From Actinomycetes bacterium (lineage in GTDB: Bacteria > Actinomycetota > Acidimicrobiia > Acidimicrobiales > RAAP-2), in assembly GCA_021791615.1 (NCBI GenBank), contig JAJYWG010000187.1, positions 1 through 64,000 of the forward strand: a stretch of DNA of 64,000 bases, given 5' to 3'. The position numbers and the translations under genes are program-made. The notes under the pieces were generated by a model. The model saw only the letters and a list, made by a program, of their open reading frames with translations, ran no database searches and was not told where the DNA came from. The number at the start of each line of letters is the position of its first letter. The stretch's first letter is position 1. This document shows positions 10,093-18,881 of the stretch, one piece after another.

Positions 10093-11836
10093 GGAGAGAG
10101 GGTAGCGGTTTGGCGATCGTGTGCGCAGAGCCGTCGGGGACGGCCTTCCAGAGGACCGTCGTGCGGCCCCGGTCGATGCGGATGACCTGGTCGACATCGC
10201 GCAGGTCGTCCGCGCGGTGGGTCACGAGGAGCACCGTCCGCTCCCGGGCAGCGGCGAGGACGTCGCTCAACAGGAGCGCTGCGGTGGGCCGGTCAAGCCC
10301 GGCCGTCGCCTCGTCGAGCACGAGGACGGGTGCGTCCATGAGCAGCGCACGGGCGACGGCGACTCGCTGGCGCTGCCCGCCGGAGAGCCGCGCACCCTCT
10401 TCGCCAACTGCGGTGTCCAGCCCTGTGGGCAAGGTGGCAACCCAGGAGGCGAGCTGGGCCTCGGCGACGACTCGGCGGACAAGCTCGTCACCGGCGTCAG
10501 GCCGGCCGAGGGTGATGTTGTGCCGCAGGGTCCCGGTGAACAGGTGAGCGTGCTGGTCGACCAGCGCGACCGTCCGGCGGACGTCGGCTTGGGTGAGGCG
10601 TGCCACGTCGATGCCTCCGAGCGCGGCCGTCCCCGAGTCGAGGGGCCAGAAGCGCAGCAGCACGTTCACGAGGCTGCTCTTCCCCGACCCGCTCGCGCCG
10701 ACCACCCCGACCGTGCTGCCGGCGGGTGCCGACAGGTCCGCGTCCCGCAGGGCCCAGGGCAGGTCGTCGCGGTAACGGAGCGTGGCCCGCTCCACAGTCA
10801 CCTCGGGACAGCCCGGCGGCAGCGCGCACGGCTCTGCGGGGTCGGCGACGGGCACGGGGACGGCTCCCACGGCGAGCAGCCTGCGCCCGGCGGCCACCAC
10901 GTGACGGGTGCGCAGCGTGGCCATCGCCAGCGAGGGGACCGGTTCGAAGGCGCCGATCGCCGCGAGCGGGAGCACGGCCAGCATGACTGGTTCGAGGTGG
11001 TGTGACTGCAGCGCGCGCACCCCGACCACGAGCACGCCCACGACGGCGACCCCGACCAAGGCGGTGACGATCGCCGACGTGGTCCCGGCCGCCAGAGCGC
11101 GGCGCCGGGCCAGCGAGGTGAGCTCCGCGTCGAGCGCATCGATCCGCTCGATTGAGGCCTGGTCCGCGCCGAAGGCCAGCAGGTCGGGCGCACCTCGGAC
11201 CAGGTCGACCACATGGGCCGACAGCTCACCGCGCAGCTCGGCTTCCCTGGCCGCTGCGCGGCTCCCGGCGCTGAGCACGGCCGCCGTCGGGGTGACGACC
11301 ACGGCGGCCAGCAGCGACGCTGCGAGGATGAGCCCGGCTTCGGGCAGGATCAGCGCGACGACGACCACGGCCAGGGTGGCCGCGGCCGTGGTCGTGGCGA
11401 CCGGGAGCAGTCCGCGCAGGTACAGGTCGCCCAAGGCGTCGACGTCGTCGGTCGCCCGGGCCAGCAGGTCGCCGCTGTGCCAGGCGCGCAGCCCGGCGGG
11501 GGAGAGCGGCTCGAGCCGGTCGTACAGCCAGACCCGCCACCGGCCGAGGGTGCGAAACGCCACGTCGTGGGCGACCAGGCGCTCGCCGTAACGCAGTGGT
11601 CCGCGCAAGAAGGCGAGGACTTCGACCGCGGCGAGCACGCCGGCGATCGCGCCCAGTCCCGGCCGGAACGCGGCACGGTCGACGACGTAGCCCGAACCGG
11701 CGAGGAGGCCGACGGTGGCCATGGCCGCCGCGACCCCAAGAAGCGTGGCGAGAGCCAAACGGCTCCACGACGGCCGGCCGATCCGCACGAGGCGTCCGAC
11801 GACTTCGGCCGCAGGTAGCCTCCGAGGTTCGGTCAC
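10082..11836 (-). CDS. cydC: CydC-like ABC transporter, fused permease and ATPase
   Basis: A 584-residue half-transporter. Five to six hydrophobic segments fill the first 300 residues, followed by an ATPase with Walker A GASGSGKSS (about residue 377), the signature LSGGQRQRVAVARA and Walker B VLVLDEATAGLD. CydDC exports cysteine or glutathione-type thiols (or handles haem) and is needed for cytochrome bd assembly. The GTG start at 11836 overlaps the cydD stop in a GTGA junction, and the permease part begins soon after it, so I prefer it to the much longer upstream extension. Heterodimer with the upstream gene is expected. No cydAB genes are in this window. Confidence 0.88.
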   Translation of the reverse strand: MTEPRRLPAAEVVGRLVRIGRPSWSRLALATLLGVAAAMATVGLLAGSGYVVDRAAFRPGLGAIAGVLAAVEVLAFLRGPLRYGERLVAHDVAFRTLGRWRVWLYDRLEPLSPAGLRAWHSGDLLARATDDVDALGDLYLRGLLPVATTTAAATLAVVVVALILPEAGLILAASLLAAVVVTPTAAVLSAGSRAAAREAELRGELSAHVVDLVRGAPDLLAFGADQASIERIDALDAELTSLARRRALAAGTTSAIVTALVGVAVVGVLVVGVRALQSHHLEPVMLAVLPLAAIGAFEPVPSLAMATLRTRHVVAAGRRLLAVGAVPVPVADPAEPCALPPGCPEVTVERATLRYRDDLPWALRDADLSAPAGSTVGVVGASGSGKSSLVNVLLRFWPLDSGTAALGGIDVARLTQADVRRTVALVDQHAHLFTGTLRHNITLGRPDAGDELVRRVVAEAQLASWVATLPTGLDTAVGEEGARLSGGQRQRVAVARALLMDAPVLVLDEATAGLDRPTAALLLSDVLAAARERTVLLVTHRADDLRDVDQVIRIDRGRTTVLWKAVPDGSAHTIAKPLPSLHGP

Positions 11837-13578
11837 GCCTGGACCCCGACCGCCGACGCGTGCCCCGCGTCGATCAGCACGGTCCGGTCGATGCGGGCAA
11901 CCAGCTCGGGGCGATGGGCCGCCACCACCACCGATCGCCCCTCGAACCACGGCGCGAGGTTCGATCGCAGTAGCTCCTCGGTGAGCGAGTCGAGATGGGC
12001 GACCGGCTCGTCGAGCAGCACCACCGGGACGTCGCGCACGATGGCACGGGCGAGGGCCACGCGTTGTCGCTCCCCGGCGCTCACGCTGAGCCCGCTCTCT
12101 CCGACCGGGGTGGCCAGGCCCATCGGGAGCTCGGCCACCAGCTCGGCCAGTCCGCACTGCTCGCACGCCCACCCGAGCTGCGCGTCGGTCGCGCCGGGTG
12201 CACCCAGGCGGAGGTTGTCGGCCAGCGTCCCGGTGAACAGGTAAGGGCGCTGGGGTACCCACGCGACGTGCCGGCGCCACGAGCTGCAAGCCACCGCGCG
12301 GAGGTCGACGCCGCCGACGTGGACACTCCCAACATCGGGGCGGACGAAGCCCATGAGGACGCCGAGCACGGTGGACTTCCCCGCGCCGGACGGTCCGACC
12401 AGGGCGACGTGCTCGCCCGGTTCGACCACCAGGTCGAAGTGGCGCAGGGCGGGCTCGCTGCGGCCGGGAAAGGTGACGCTCACCGCCTGCATGCACACGG
12501 GCTGGGTCGCGGGGTCGAGCGGCCCGGTCGCAGGTGCCCCGGCGACGTGCGCCGGTGGTGTGTCAGCCGGCACGTCCAGGACGTCGAGAATGCGTTGGGC
12601 CGCTGCCTGGCCTTCGGCGCTCGCGTGGAACTCGGCGCCGGCGCGGCGCAGCGGGAGGAAGACCTCGGGCGAGACCAGCAGCACGGCCAGCGCGGTCGAC
12701 AGCGGGATCGACCCGTCGAGGAGGCGCAGCCCGAGGATCATCGCCACCAGGCCGGTCCCGATCCCGGCGAGGAACTCCATTGCCAGCGCCGAGAGGAACG
12801 CCACCCGTAGGGTCTTCATCGTCGTGACGCGCAGCCCTTCGCTGGCCTCGGCCACCTCCCGCCGTCCGTGGGCGGCCCGCCCGAACGCCCGCAGGGTCGC
12901 CAGACCTTGCACGAGCTCGAGGAAGCGCGCCGACAGTGACGAGAGCTTGCGCCATTGGCGCCGGGTCTGGCGCGACGCCTCGCGTCCGAACCACACCATT
13001 GCGATGGGCACGAGCGCTACGAGGCCGGCGAGCACGAGGAACGAGATCCAGTCGGTCCACGCCACCCACGCCAGGATCCCGAGGGGGGCGAGCCCGGCCA
13101 GGATCGCCTGTGGCAGATAGCGGCCGAAGTAGGTCTCGAGCGCGCTCGTCCCCCGGGTCGCGCTCAGCGAGAGCTCGCCGGCGCGCTCGCCGGTGAGCCA
13201 CGCAGGCCCCAACGCGAGGGTATGGCGCACGAGCTGGCGTCGGAGGACCGACGTCACCTCGGCCGAGGTGCGTGCCGCGGCCGCTTCGCCCACCCAGCCG
13301 CACGCGGCGCGCACGGCGAAGGCGACGGCGACCCCGACGAGCAGGGGAGTGAGCGACGCGACGGTCGCGCGGTGACCGCTCGCGCCCGCAGCTCCGCTGT
13401 GCAGCAGGGCCCGGCTGATGACGTCGGCCAGGAGCACGGCTTGGACCACGATGCTGGCGGTGGCGACCAGACCGACTGCGACGGCGGCGACCAGGTACCG
13501 GCGGGTGGCAGTGACTCGGGCGGTCAGGCGCCGATCAAACGGGCCGGAGGACCGGCGCTCGGCGACCGGGGTGGACAT
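11833..13578 (-). CDS. cydD: CydD-like ABC transporter, fused permease and ATPase
   Basis: A 581-residue fused permease/ATPase. The membrane half has CydD features such as the FGRYLPQ segment. The ATPase carries Walker A GPSGAGKST (about residue 395), a signature variant LSVSAGERQRVALARA and Walker B VVLLDEPVAHLD. The signature has SAGE instead of SGGQ, as often seen in one subunit of heterodimeric exporters, which suggests one degenerate ATP site. It forms a two-gene unit with the CydC-like gene through a 4-nt overlap, and the SEC-C gene follows. A TAGCGT hexamer sits at -13 to -8, so transcription may begin almost at the ATG. Confidence 0.88.
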   Translation of the reverse strand: MSTPVAERRSSGPFDRRLTARVTATRRYLVAAVAVGLVATASIVVQAVLLADVISRALLHSGAAGASGHRATVASLTPLLVGVAVAFAVRAACGWVGEAAAARTSAEVTSVLRRQLVRHTLALGPAWLTGERAGELSLSATRGTSALETYFGRYLPQAILAGLAPLGILAWVAWTDWISFLVLAGLVALVPIAMVWFGREASRQTRRQWRKLSSLSARFLELVQGLATLRAFGRAAHGRREVAEASEGLRVTTMKTLRVAFLSALAMEFLAGIGTGLVAMILGLRLLDGSIPLSTALAVLLVSPEVFLPLRRAGAEFHASAEGQAAAQRILDVLDVPADTPPAHVAGAPATGPLDPATQPVCMQAVSVTFPGRSEPALRHFDLVVEPGEHVALVGPSGAGKSTVLGVLMGFVRPDVGSVHVGGVDLRAVACSSWRRHVAWVPQRPYLFTGTLADNLRLGAPGATDAQLGWACEQCGLAELVAELPMGLATPVGESGLSVSAGERQRVALARAIVRDVPVVLLDEPVAHLDSLTEELLRSNLAPWFEGRSVVVAAHRPELVARIDRTVLIDAGHASAVGVQA

Positions 13579-13585
13579 CGAAGCA

Positions 13586-13591
13586 ACGCTA
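13586..13591 (-). promoter_or_regulatory. Candidate -10 hexamer of cydD, near-leaderless
   Basis: TAGCGT on the minus strand at -13 to -8 from the cydD ATG. It is one base off the -12 to -7 placement seen at several other genes here. Confidence 0.35.
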
Positions 13592-13670
13592 CCCAGCCGG
13601 GAGCGGCCGGGACACGTCGGAGCACGCCGGAGTGGCGAGGAGTACGGTAGATGCCCGGAGAGGGGCGGGC

Positions 13671-14387
13671 ATGTTCTTCATCATCTTCGGTTACCGCCGC
13701 AGGAGGACCGGCGAGGGGGTCGTGCTCTCGCAGTGCGCCAAGTGCCAGCAGGTCGGGCCCCATACGCTCATGGCCACCTCGACTTGGCTCACCTTGTTCT
13801 TCATCCCGATCATCCCCCTGCCTCGCCGGCACCGTCTCGTGTGCCGCCAGTGCGCCCACAAGACGACCGTCCGCGGTCTCGAGCTCGCTTCGGTGCGGGC
13901 GGCAATTGCCGGAGCCTCGTCCCCGGCGCTGAGCTACGGCGGGGGCGGGGGCACTGCGGTCAACACCGAGAACTTGAGTGGTGTGGCGACGGCCCTCGGC
14001 GTGGACCCCACCGTCTCCCCGACGCCGTACGGCACCGCCGGGATCGGCGCGCCGCTTCCCCCGTTTGTCCCCGGCGCCTCGGCACCCGCCGTCATACCGA
14101 CCGCAGTGTCGACTGCAGCGCCGACCACTGTGCCGGCCACCATGCCGTTCGGAGCGACGCGCGGCCAGGTGGCCCCGATGACGGCGTCCCAGCCGCTCAC
14201 CGGCGCGACCCCGGTTGCGGCCGGGGGGAACCTCGAAGCGAACGGACTGCCCGGAGGAGCGGGGGAGGGAGGAATGCAGCGTTGGTACCCCGATCCCGGA
14301 GGCGACCCGCACGTCCGGTGCTACTGGGACGGGTCCCAGTGGTCAGCGCGCGCTCGTTGGGACGGGCAGCACTGGGTGCCGTTCTGA
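13671..14387 (+). CDS. Zinc-ribbon protein with C-terminal DUF2510 domain
   Basis: A 238-residue protein. The N-terminus is a zinc-ribbon of the zinc_ribbon_15 type: FFIIFG start, CAKC at residues 22-25, a hydrophobic WLTLFFIPIIPL stretch, then CRQC at 58-61. A long Ala/Pro/Thr/Gly linker follows. The last about 35 residues form a DUF2510 module (WYPDPGG, then CYWDGSQW and WDGQHWVPF), common in actinobacterial membrane proteins. I chose the ATG at 13671 because the ribbon begins there. A TACGGT hexamer at 13643-13648 would give a leader of about 16 nt containing a purine-rich ribosome site. The gene diverges from cydDC. Function is unknown. Confidence 0.8.
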   Translation: MFFIIFGYRRRRTGEGVVLSQCAKCQQVGPHTLMATSTWLTLFFIPIIPLPRRHRLVCRQCAHKTTVRGLELASVRAAIAGASSPALSYGGGGGTAVNTENLSGVATALGVDPTVSPTPYGTAGIGAPLPPFVPGASAPAVIPTAVSTAAPTTVPATMPFGATRGQVAPMTASQPLTGATPVAAGGNLEANGLPGGAGEGGMQRWYPDPGGDPHVRCYWDGSQWSARARWDGQHWVPF

Positions 14388-14468
14388 CGGCGCGCACGGG
14401 CCGAGCCAGGTGCCCGGTGCCGTTTTGACGGCGCTGCCGGGCGAGCGCGACAGGTCGTAAGCGCGCCG

Positions 14469-14510
14469 GCCGTGAAGGTCAGGCCGTGAAGGTCAGGCCG
14501 TAAAGGTCAG
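14469..14510. repeat. Three 14-nt tandem repeats over the 3' end of the thiolase-like gene
   Basis: Units start at 14469, 14483 and 14497 (core CCGTGAAGGTCAG on the plus strand). The copy at 14497 contains the last codons and stop region of the minus-strand gene; the other two lie beyond the stop. The 14-nt unit is not a multiple of three, which is tolerated only because it is outside the frame. Confidence 0.85.
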
Positions 14511-16031
14511 GCCCTCGACGTGGATCGTGGCACCGATCAGCTCACCTGTCCCTTCGACGAGCTGGGTTGCCAGCGATCGGTCATGGCTGACTGCGACACA
14601 TCGGGCCGGGGTGGGTCCGCGGCCCTGGCCGGCGTTCTGGCCGGCGTTCTGATCGGCGTTCTGATCGGCGTTCTGATCGGCATTCTGATCGGCGTCTCCG
14701 ACATCGGCCACGACCACGACCCGTGCTGGAGATGTCTGCTCGCACGTGACGGTGAACGACGCGACGCGTGCCTCGCCATGGTGATTGTCGAGCACGTCGA
14801 CCGTGGGCGTCGCAGCGGCGGCTTCGGTAGCCAGGTCGTCGATGAGCGGCGGCCGGCCATCGGGTGCAGCCGACCACACGGCCAACCCGGGCTTGGTGAG
14901 GAGCCCGCAGACGGTCGTCACCACGCCGAGCGCCGTTGGGTTCGCCCGCAGCGCGGGAACGAGCGCCGTCGTCGCCTGGTACACGAAATTGTTGAACGGA
15001 CCGCCGGCGAACGCCATGCCCCCGGTGACCGTGGGGGTGCCGTCGAGTGGTAGTCCCAGCTCGCGCTGCTGCACCCGGACTGCTGCGGGGAAGCAGGAGT
15101 AGACCTCGATCATGTCGGCGTCGGCCACCGGCCGGCCGATCCGTCGCGCCGCGGCACGCCCGAGCACTTCCATTGCCGGCCAACGATGCAGGTACCGGCG
15201 CCGGCTGAGAGACACGGCGTGATTGGCGTCGATCCCGACCAAGGGGAAGACCCATCGATCCGCCGGAATTCCGTGCCGGCGGGCCGCCTCGGCCGAGCAC
15301 ACGACAAGAGCCGCTGCCTGGTCCACCGTCCACTGGGTGGCATGCCACTTGTTGTAGGGGTAGGCGAGCAGGCGGTTGCCAGGCCCCGAGGTGGCAATGG
15401 CATGGGCTGACCGGGGTGTCCCGAAGGCAGCGAGCGGGTTGTGCTGTGCGACGATGTTCATGCGTGCCCAGAGGTCTGCGATCTCCTCTTGGTGCTGGGC
15501 GCGCCCAACTCCCTCGTGGTGTCCCAGTGCGTTCTCGATGATGGCGTACTGCTGGACTGCCGGTACGAGCATCCCGGTGCTCATCTCCGGAGGAGCGAAG
15601 AACTCCGGCTCGCGTGACTCGACGTTGTCGGGAGCTTCGCCGTGCTGGACGGTCTCGATCGCGCCGGGCGACTTTGCCCATCGGCGGGCCTCGCCTCCGA
15701 CCACCGCGGCGACAGACGACGCGCCGGTGGCGATCGCCCGTAACGCCTGGCTGACGAGGGTCTGCTGGGAGATGCCGATCTCTCCCAAGTGGGTGCGGGC
15801 GTTTGGAGCACCCACGGCACGTGCGACCAGGCGGGCCGGGTCCGAGTAGCTCCAGGTGCCTTGGGGCACGGCGATCCTGTCGATCGAGGAGAGGAGCTGC
15901 GACGCCCCCGAGCGCGCGCCCGCATCGGCTGCGGCCGCATGGAGCGCCGACGCCATGAGCTCGTATGGCTCGGCCGGATGAGCAGCCGACCCGACACCCA
16001 CCAGCACCGGGGTCCGCGGGTCCAAGTCCAT
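14493..16031 (-). CDS. Thiolase-like acetyl-CoA acetyltransferase family protein
   Basis: A 512-residue protein starting DLDPRTPVLVGVG, the usual opening of the thiolase-like family that acts on acyl-CoA, and containing the family segments GNRLLAYPYNKW, DMIEVYSCFPAAV and GGMAFAGGPFNNFVYQ. These proteins have the thiolase fold but often lack the classical Cys-His-Cys triad; I did not find a standard CxS nucleophile motif, so catalysis as a true thiolase is doubtful. Near the C-terminus a DQNA repeat interrupts the conserved tail. ATG 16031 lies 5 nt after the stop of the upstream phosphodiesterase gene, so the two are probably cotranscribed. Confidence 0.8.
   Translation of the reverse strand: MDLDPRTPVLVGVGSAAHPAEPYELMASALHAAAADAGARSGASQLLSSIDRIAVPQGTWSYSDPARLVARAVGAPNARTHLGEIGISQQTLVSQALRAIATGASSVAAVVGGEARRWAKSPGAIETVQHGEAPDNVESREPEFFAPPEMSTGMLVPAVQQYAIIENALGHHEGVGRAQHQEEIADLWARMNIVAQHNPLAAFGTPRSAHAIATSGPGNRLLAYPYNKWHATQWTVDQAAALVVCSAEAARRHGIPADRWVFPLVGIDANHAVSLSRRRYLHRWPAMEVLGRAAARRIGRPVADADMIEVYSCFPAAVRVQQRELGLPLDGTPTVTGGMAFAGGPFNNFVYQATTALVPALRANPTALGVVTTVCGLLTKPGLAVWSAAPDGRPPLIDDLATEAAAATPTVDVLDNHHGEARVASFTVTCEQTSPARVVVVADVGDADQNADQNADQNADQNAGQNAGQGRGPTPARCVAVSHDRSLATQLVEGTGELIGATIHVEGLTFTA
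14631..14690 (-). repeat. Five in-frame 12-nt tandem repeats in the thiolase-like gene
   Basis: Units of 12 nt start at 14631, 14643, 14655, 14667 and 14679 (GGCGTTCTGATC and close variants on the plus strand) and encode DQNA/GQNA tetrapeptides. Confidence 0.9.
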
Positions 16032-16036
16032 CGCGG

Positions 16037-17707
16037 TCAGTGGCCGCCGTGCGCGTCGAGGTAGAGAAATCCCGACGCTTCGTCGCGATGGGCGATGCCG
16101 GCGCTTCGCAGCACGTCGCCCCAGTCGCCCGGCGCGTCCTCGGCCGTCTCTTCCATGCCGTGATCCGCGACGACGAAGATCGCCGTGCGCTCCAGCATCC
16201 CTCGCCGGTCGATCGCTTCCAGCAGTTGGCCCAAGCGCGCATCGGTGTCGGCCAGGGAGTGTTGGGCGACCTCCGAGTACGGACCTCCGCAGTGGAACGC
16301 CGCATCGGTCACCGAGAAGCTCACCCACATGAACGCGGGCATGTCGAAGTCCGCTCCGAGATGAGATCCCTCGAGGATAGAGACCGCCTGGCGCAACGCG
16401 CTCACATCCACGAGTGATCCCCAGCGGTACTCGTCGAACTCGGCCATCGACGCCTCGTCGGCACCGGGGAGCTGTGCCGGCAGGTCCTCCATGAGGCGAC
16501 CGACCTCACCGCGTCGCATGAGCTCCATGGTCGAGTAGTCGCTGCCGCGGTCGGCCGGCTCGTTGACCGAGGCGGTGAACGCGCCAGGGCGGGTGCGGTG
16601 GACAGCTTCGTGGATGGTCTCGATTCCTGGCGCAAGCCACTGCATGGACTCCTGCCACGTCGCCGCCGACTCGGTGACGACCTCGCGGCCGAGCGAGCGG
16701 TCGTACCACGCGTTGTGCAGGACACCGTGGTGGCCTGGGTGGCAGCCCGTGTGCAAGCTCGTGTGGTTGGCCAGGGTGACCGTCGGGAGCGAGGCCACCG
16801 CACCGTGGGCCAGCGCAGTGCCTCGTTCGACCAGGCCACCGAGATGGGGCATGGTCCCTTGGGCGGCCGCTCGGTACAGGACGTTCGCATTGGCCCCGTC
16901 CATGAGGACGACGACCACGTGGTCGGCCGGACCGGTGGTCGGATCCAGGATGTGATCGAGCACCTTGCCGTCCTGGCGGGCGAGGTGGAGGTCGCGAGCC
17001 ACCCGGCCGTCGGGTCCGATCCCGGTCCGAGTCGGTGCTCCCATGAGAGCCAGGACGGTCGGTGCGAGGTCCACGACCCGACACCACCCGTCGACCAGGC
17101 CCTGGCGCCGGATCCCCGGGCCGGCAGCCACCATGGGCGCTCTCGACTGCACGACGTCCAGCGATCCGTGCTCGCCGCGATGGGCCGTCGGGCGGTGGGA
17201 GGCCGTGTGGAGGACGCACAAGTCGGGTGCGCACGGATGGTCGAAGAGCTGGGCGATGCGCTCGAAGGCCAGCGGATAGCTGTTCTCCTCGCGAGACGGC
17301 TGGCGGTGCGCTATCTCTGTGGCCAACGGCGAGAACCAGGTGGGGTCCTGGCGATGCAGCGGGTTGCGGCCGTCGATCCCTGTGATGGTGTAGCGCCAAT
17401 CGCCTGGCGGCGGCGCTACCGGTCGTCCTGGTGTTGATGCCCGCCGTGGTCGGGACGCCTGTGCCCCGATAGCCGTCTCCCCGGCATCGGCCTCCCCGGC
17501 ATCGGGGCCTACGGGCTCGCCGCCGTCGCGCGAAAAGCGGATCCGGCCGTCGATCGAGCGGACCTCGTAGGTCCCCGCCTCGGGGGAGTGCACGACCATC
17601 TCGACCATCGGTGCCAGCTCGGGCGAGCACAGGATCTCGAGCGCCCGATCCAGTGTCGGTGTGCTCTGGCGCGGCCGGTTCCCCGCATCGGCTCGGCTTG
17701 CCGTCAT
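16037..17707 (-). CDS. Alkaline phosphatase superfamily / nucleotide pyrophosphatase-like phosphodiesterase
   Basis: A 556-residue protein of the type I phosphodiesterase/nucleotide pyrophosphatase group. Visible metal-site motifs are VVVLMDGANANVLY (Asp), the nucleophile region LPTVTLANHTSLHTGCHPGHHG with its Thr and HxGxxPxxHG loop, and IFVVADHGM near the C-terminus. The first about 230 residues resemble a second, degenerate copy of the C-terminal phosphatase half (APMVAAGPGIRRQG, RVVDLAPTVLALMG), an arrangement seen in related two-part proteins. No signal peptide is evident. It precedes the thiolase-like gene by 5 nt and diverges from the dienelactone hydrolase gene. Substrate unknown. Confidence 0.82.
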   Translation of the reverse strand: MTASRADAGNRPRQSTPTLDRALEILCSPELAPMVEMVVHSPEAGTYEVRSIDGRIRFSRDGGEPVGPDAGEADAGETAIGAQASRPRRASTPGRPVAPPPGDWRYTITGIDGRNPLHRQDPTWFSPLATEIAHRQPSREENSYPLAFERIAQLFDHPCAPDLCVLHTASHRPTAHRGEHGSLDVVQSRAPMVAAGPGIRRQGLVDGWCRVVDLAPTVLALMGAPTRTGIGPDGRVARDLHLARQDGKVLDHILDPTTGPADHVVVVLMDGANANVLYRAAAQGTMPHLGGLVERGTALAHGAVASLPTVTLANHTSLHTGCHPGHHGVLHNAWYDRSLGREVVTESAATWQESMQWLAPGIETIHEAVHRTRPGAFTASVNEPADRGSDYSTMELMRRGEVGRLMEDLPAQLPGADEASMAEFDEYRWGSLVDVSALRQAVSILEGSHLGADFDMPAFMWVSFSVTDAAFHCGGPYSEVAQHSLADTDARLGQLLEAIDRRGMLERTAIFVVADHGMEETAEDAPGDWGDVLRSAGIAHRDEASGFLYLDAHGGH

Positions 17708-17777
17708 CAGAGCCCCCTACCCGGTCGAACCATAACGACAATGGCATAGTAGATCTCCGGGGGTGAGCGGGCCGATC

Positions 17778-17783
17778 TAGCAT
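17778..17783 (+). promoter_or_regulatory. -10 hexamer of a probable leaderless mRNA (dienelactone hydrolase)
   Basis: TAGCAT occupies -12 to -7 relative to the ATG at 17790, so transcription would start at the start codon. No Shine-Dalgarno sequence is present. Confidence 0.5.
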
Positions 17784-17789
17784 TGCTCC

Positions 17790-18626
17790 ATGCGGGAGAA
17801 CGGCCCTCCGGCCGACGCGTTGACCGATTTCACCCGCACCGCCGAGACCTACGCCGGCAGGACCCGGGACGTCTACCGCCTGGGATCCGGGCCTGCGGTG
17901 ATCGTGATGGCGGAGGTGCCGGGCATCACGCCCAAAGTCGCGTCTTTTGCCCGGCGGGTTGCCGGACTTGGCTGCACGGCCGTGATGCCCCACCTCTTCG
18001 GCCGGCCGGGAGAAGCGCCATCGAGCGATGCGGTCACCAAGACGATGATCTCGGTCTGCATCTCACGCGAGTTCACGGTGCTGGCCCGGCGCCGGACCAG
18101 CCCGGTCACCCGCTGGCTCCGCGAGCTGGCACGTGAGGAGCACGACCGGTGCGGTGGCCCCGGGGTGGGAGCGGTTGGTATGTGCCTCACGGGCGGTTTT
18201 GCCCTGGCGATGATGGTCGACGAGACGGTCATCGCGCCGGTGCTGAGCCAGCCGTCGCTGCCGTTCCCGATCACGAAGCGGCACCGAGCCGACCTCGGGA
18301 TCTCCGACAGTGACCTCGAGCGCGTGAAGAAGAGGGTGGCCGATGGCGCCTGCGTCCTCGGACTCCGCTTCAGCGACGATCCATTCTGCTTTGCCGAGCG
18401 GTTCGATCGGTTGCGCGCCGAGCTGGGCAGCGGGTTCATCGCCGTCGAGATCGACTCGTCCCCAGGGAACCCTTTCGGCCACCCCCGCCATGCCCACTCC
18501 GTGCTGACCGAGCATCTCGACGACCGCCCCGAGACGCCCACGCGTGGCGCGCTCGACCAGGTGCTGGAGTTCTTCACCACGAAGCTTCTCCACCCCGGCG
18601 AGGCCGATAGTTGGCAGGCCGGCTGA
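17790..18626 (+). CDS. Dienelactone hydrolase family protein
   Basis: A 278-residue alpha/beta hydrolase of the dienelactone hydrolase type. The nucleophile motif is GMCLTGG with Cys at about residue 132, typical of this family (Cys instead of Ser). The N-terminal region VIVMAEVPGITPKVASFARRV fits the oxyanion strand. The usual C-terminal Asp and His candidates lie in the RFSDDPFC and GHPRHAHS segments. Family members hydrolyse cyclic esters such as dienelactone. The gene has no Shine-Dalgarno sequence but a -10-like TAGCAT at exactly -12 to -7, so the mRNA is probably leaderless and the ATG at 17790 is well supported. Confidence 0.85.
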   Translation: MRENGPPADALTDFTRTAETYAGRTRDVYRLGSGPAVIVMAEVPGITPKVASFARRVAGLGCTAVMPHLFGRPGEAPSSDAVTKTMISVCISREFTVLARRRTSPVTRWLRELAREEHDRCGGPGVGAVGMCLTGGFALAMMVDETVIAPVLSQPSLPFPITKRHRADLGISDSDLERVKKRVADGACVLGLRFSDDPFCFAERFDRLRAELGSGFIAVEIDSSPGNPFGHPRHAHSVLTEHLDDRPETPTRGALDQVLEFFTTKLLHPGEADSWQAG

Positions 18627-18683
18627 GAAAAGGCTGAGGGTGCCCGTCGCGTTCGTCCCGGCAGGTGAGTCGAGACGGGGCGA

Positions 18684-18699
18684 GGGGGGCGAAGCCCCC
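18684..18699 (+). terminator. GC-rich hairpin downstream of dienelactone hydrolase gene
   Basis: A 6-bp stem GGGGGC/GCCCCC with a GAA loop, about 58 nt after the stop codon. No T-run follows, so an intrinsic terminator is only a possibility. Confidence 0.3.
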
Positions 18700-18881
18700 G
18701 CACGTGCCCCGGCGCGCCGAGGTGGAGCGGCTACCGTGATGGCAATTGCACGATCCATGCATGTTCGAGCGGCGACCACACCGAGCAAGGTGCTCGAGCG
18801 GGCGACGTGCCGAGCCGTCGAGCGGCAAGGCGGTCACCGACCACATTCGAGAGCAAAGAGCAAGAGGAGAAGGGCTTCTTC

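Noticed and set aside
18684..18699. Strong intrinsic terminator after the dienelactone hydrolase gene
   Set aside because: The hairpin is real but no T-tract follows, so it is listed only with low confidence.
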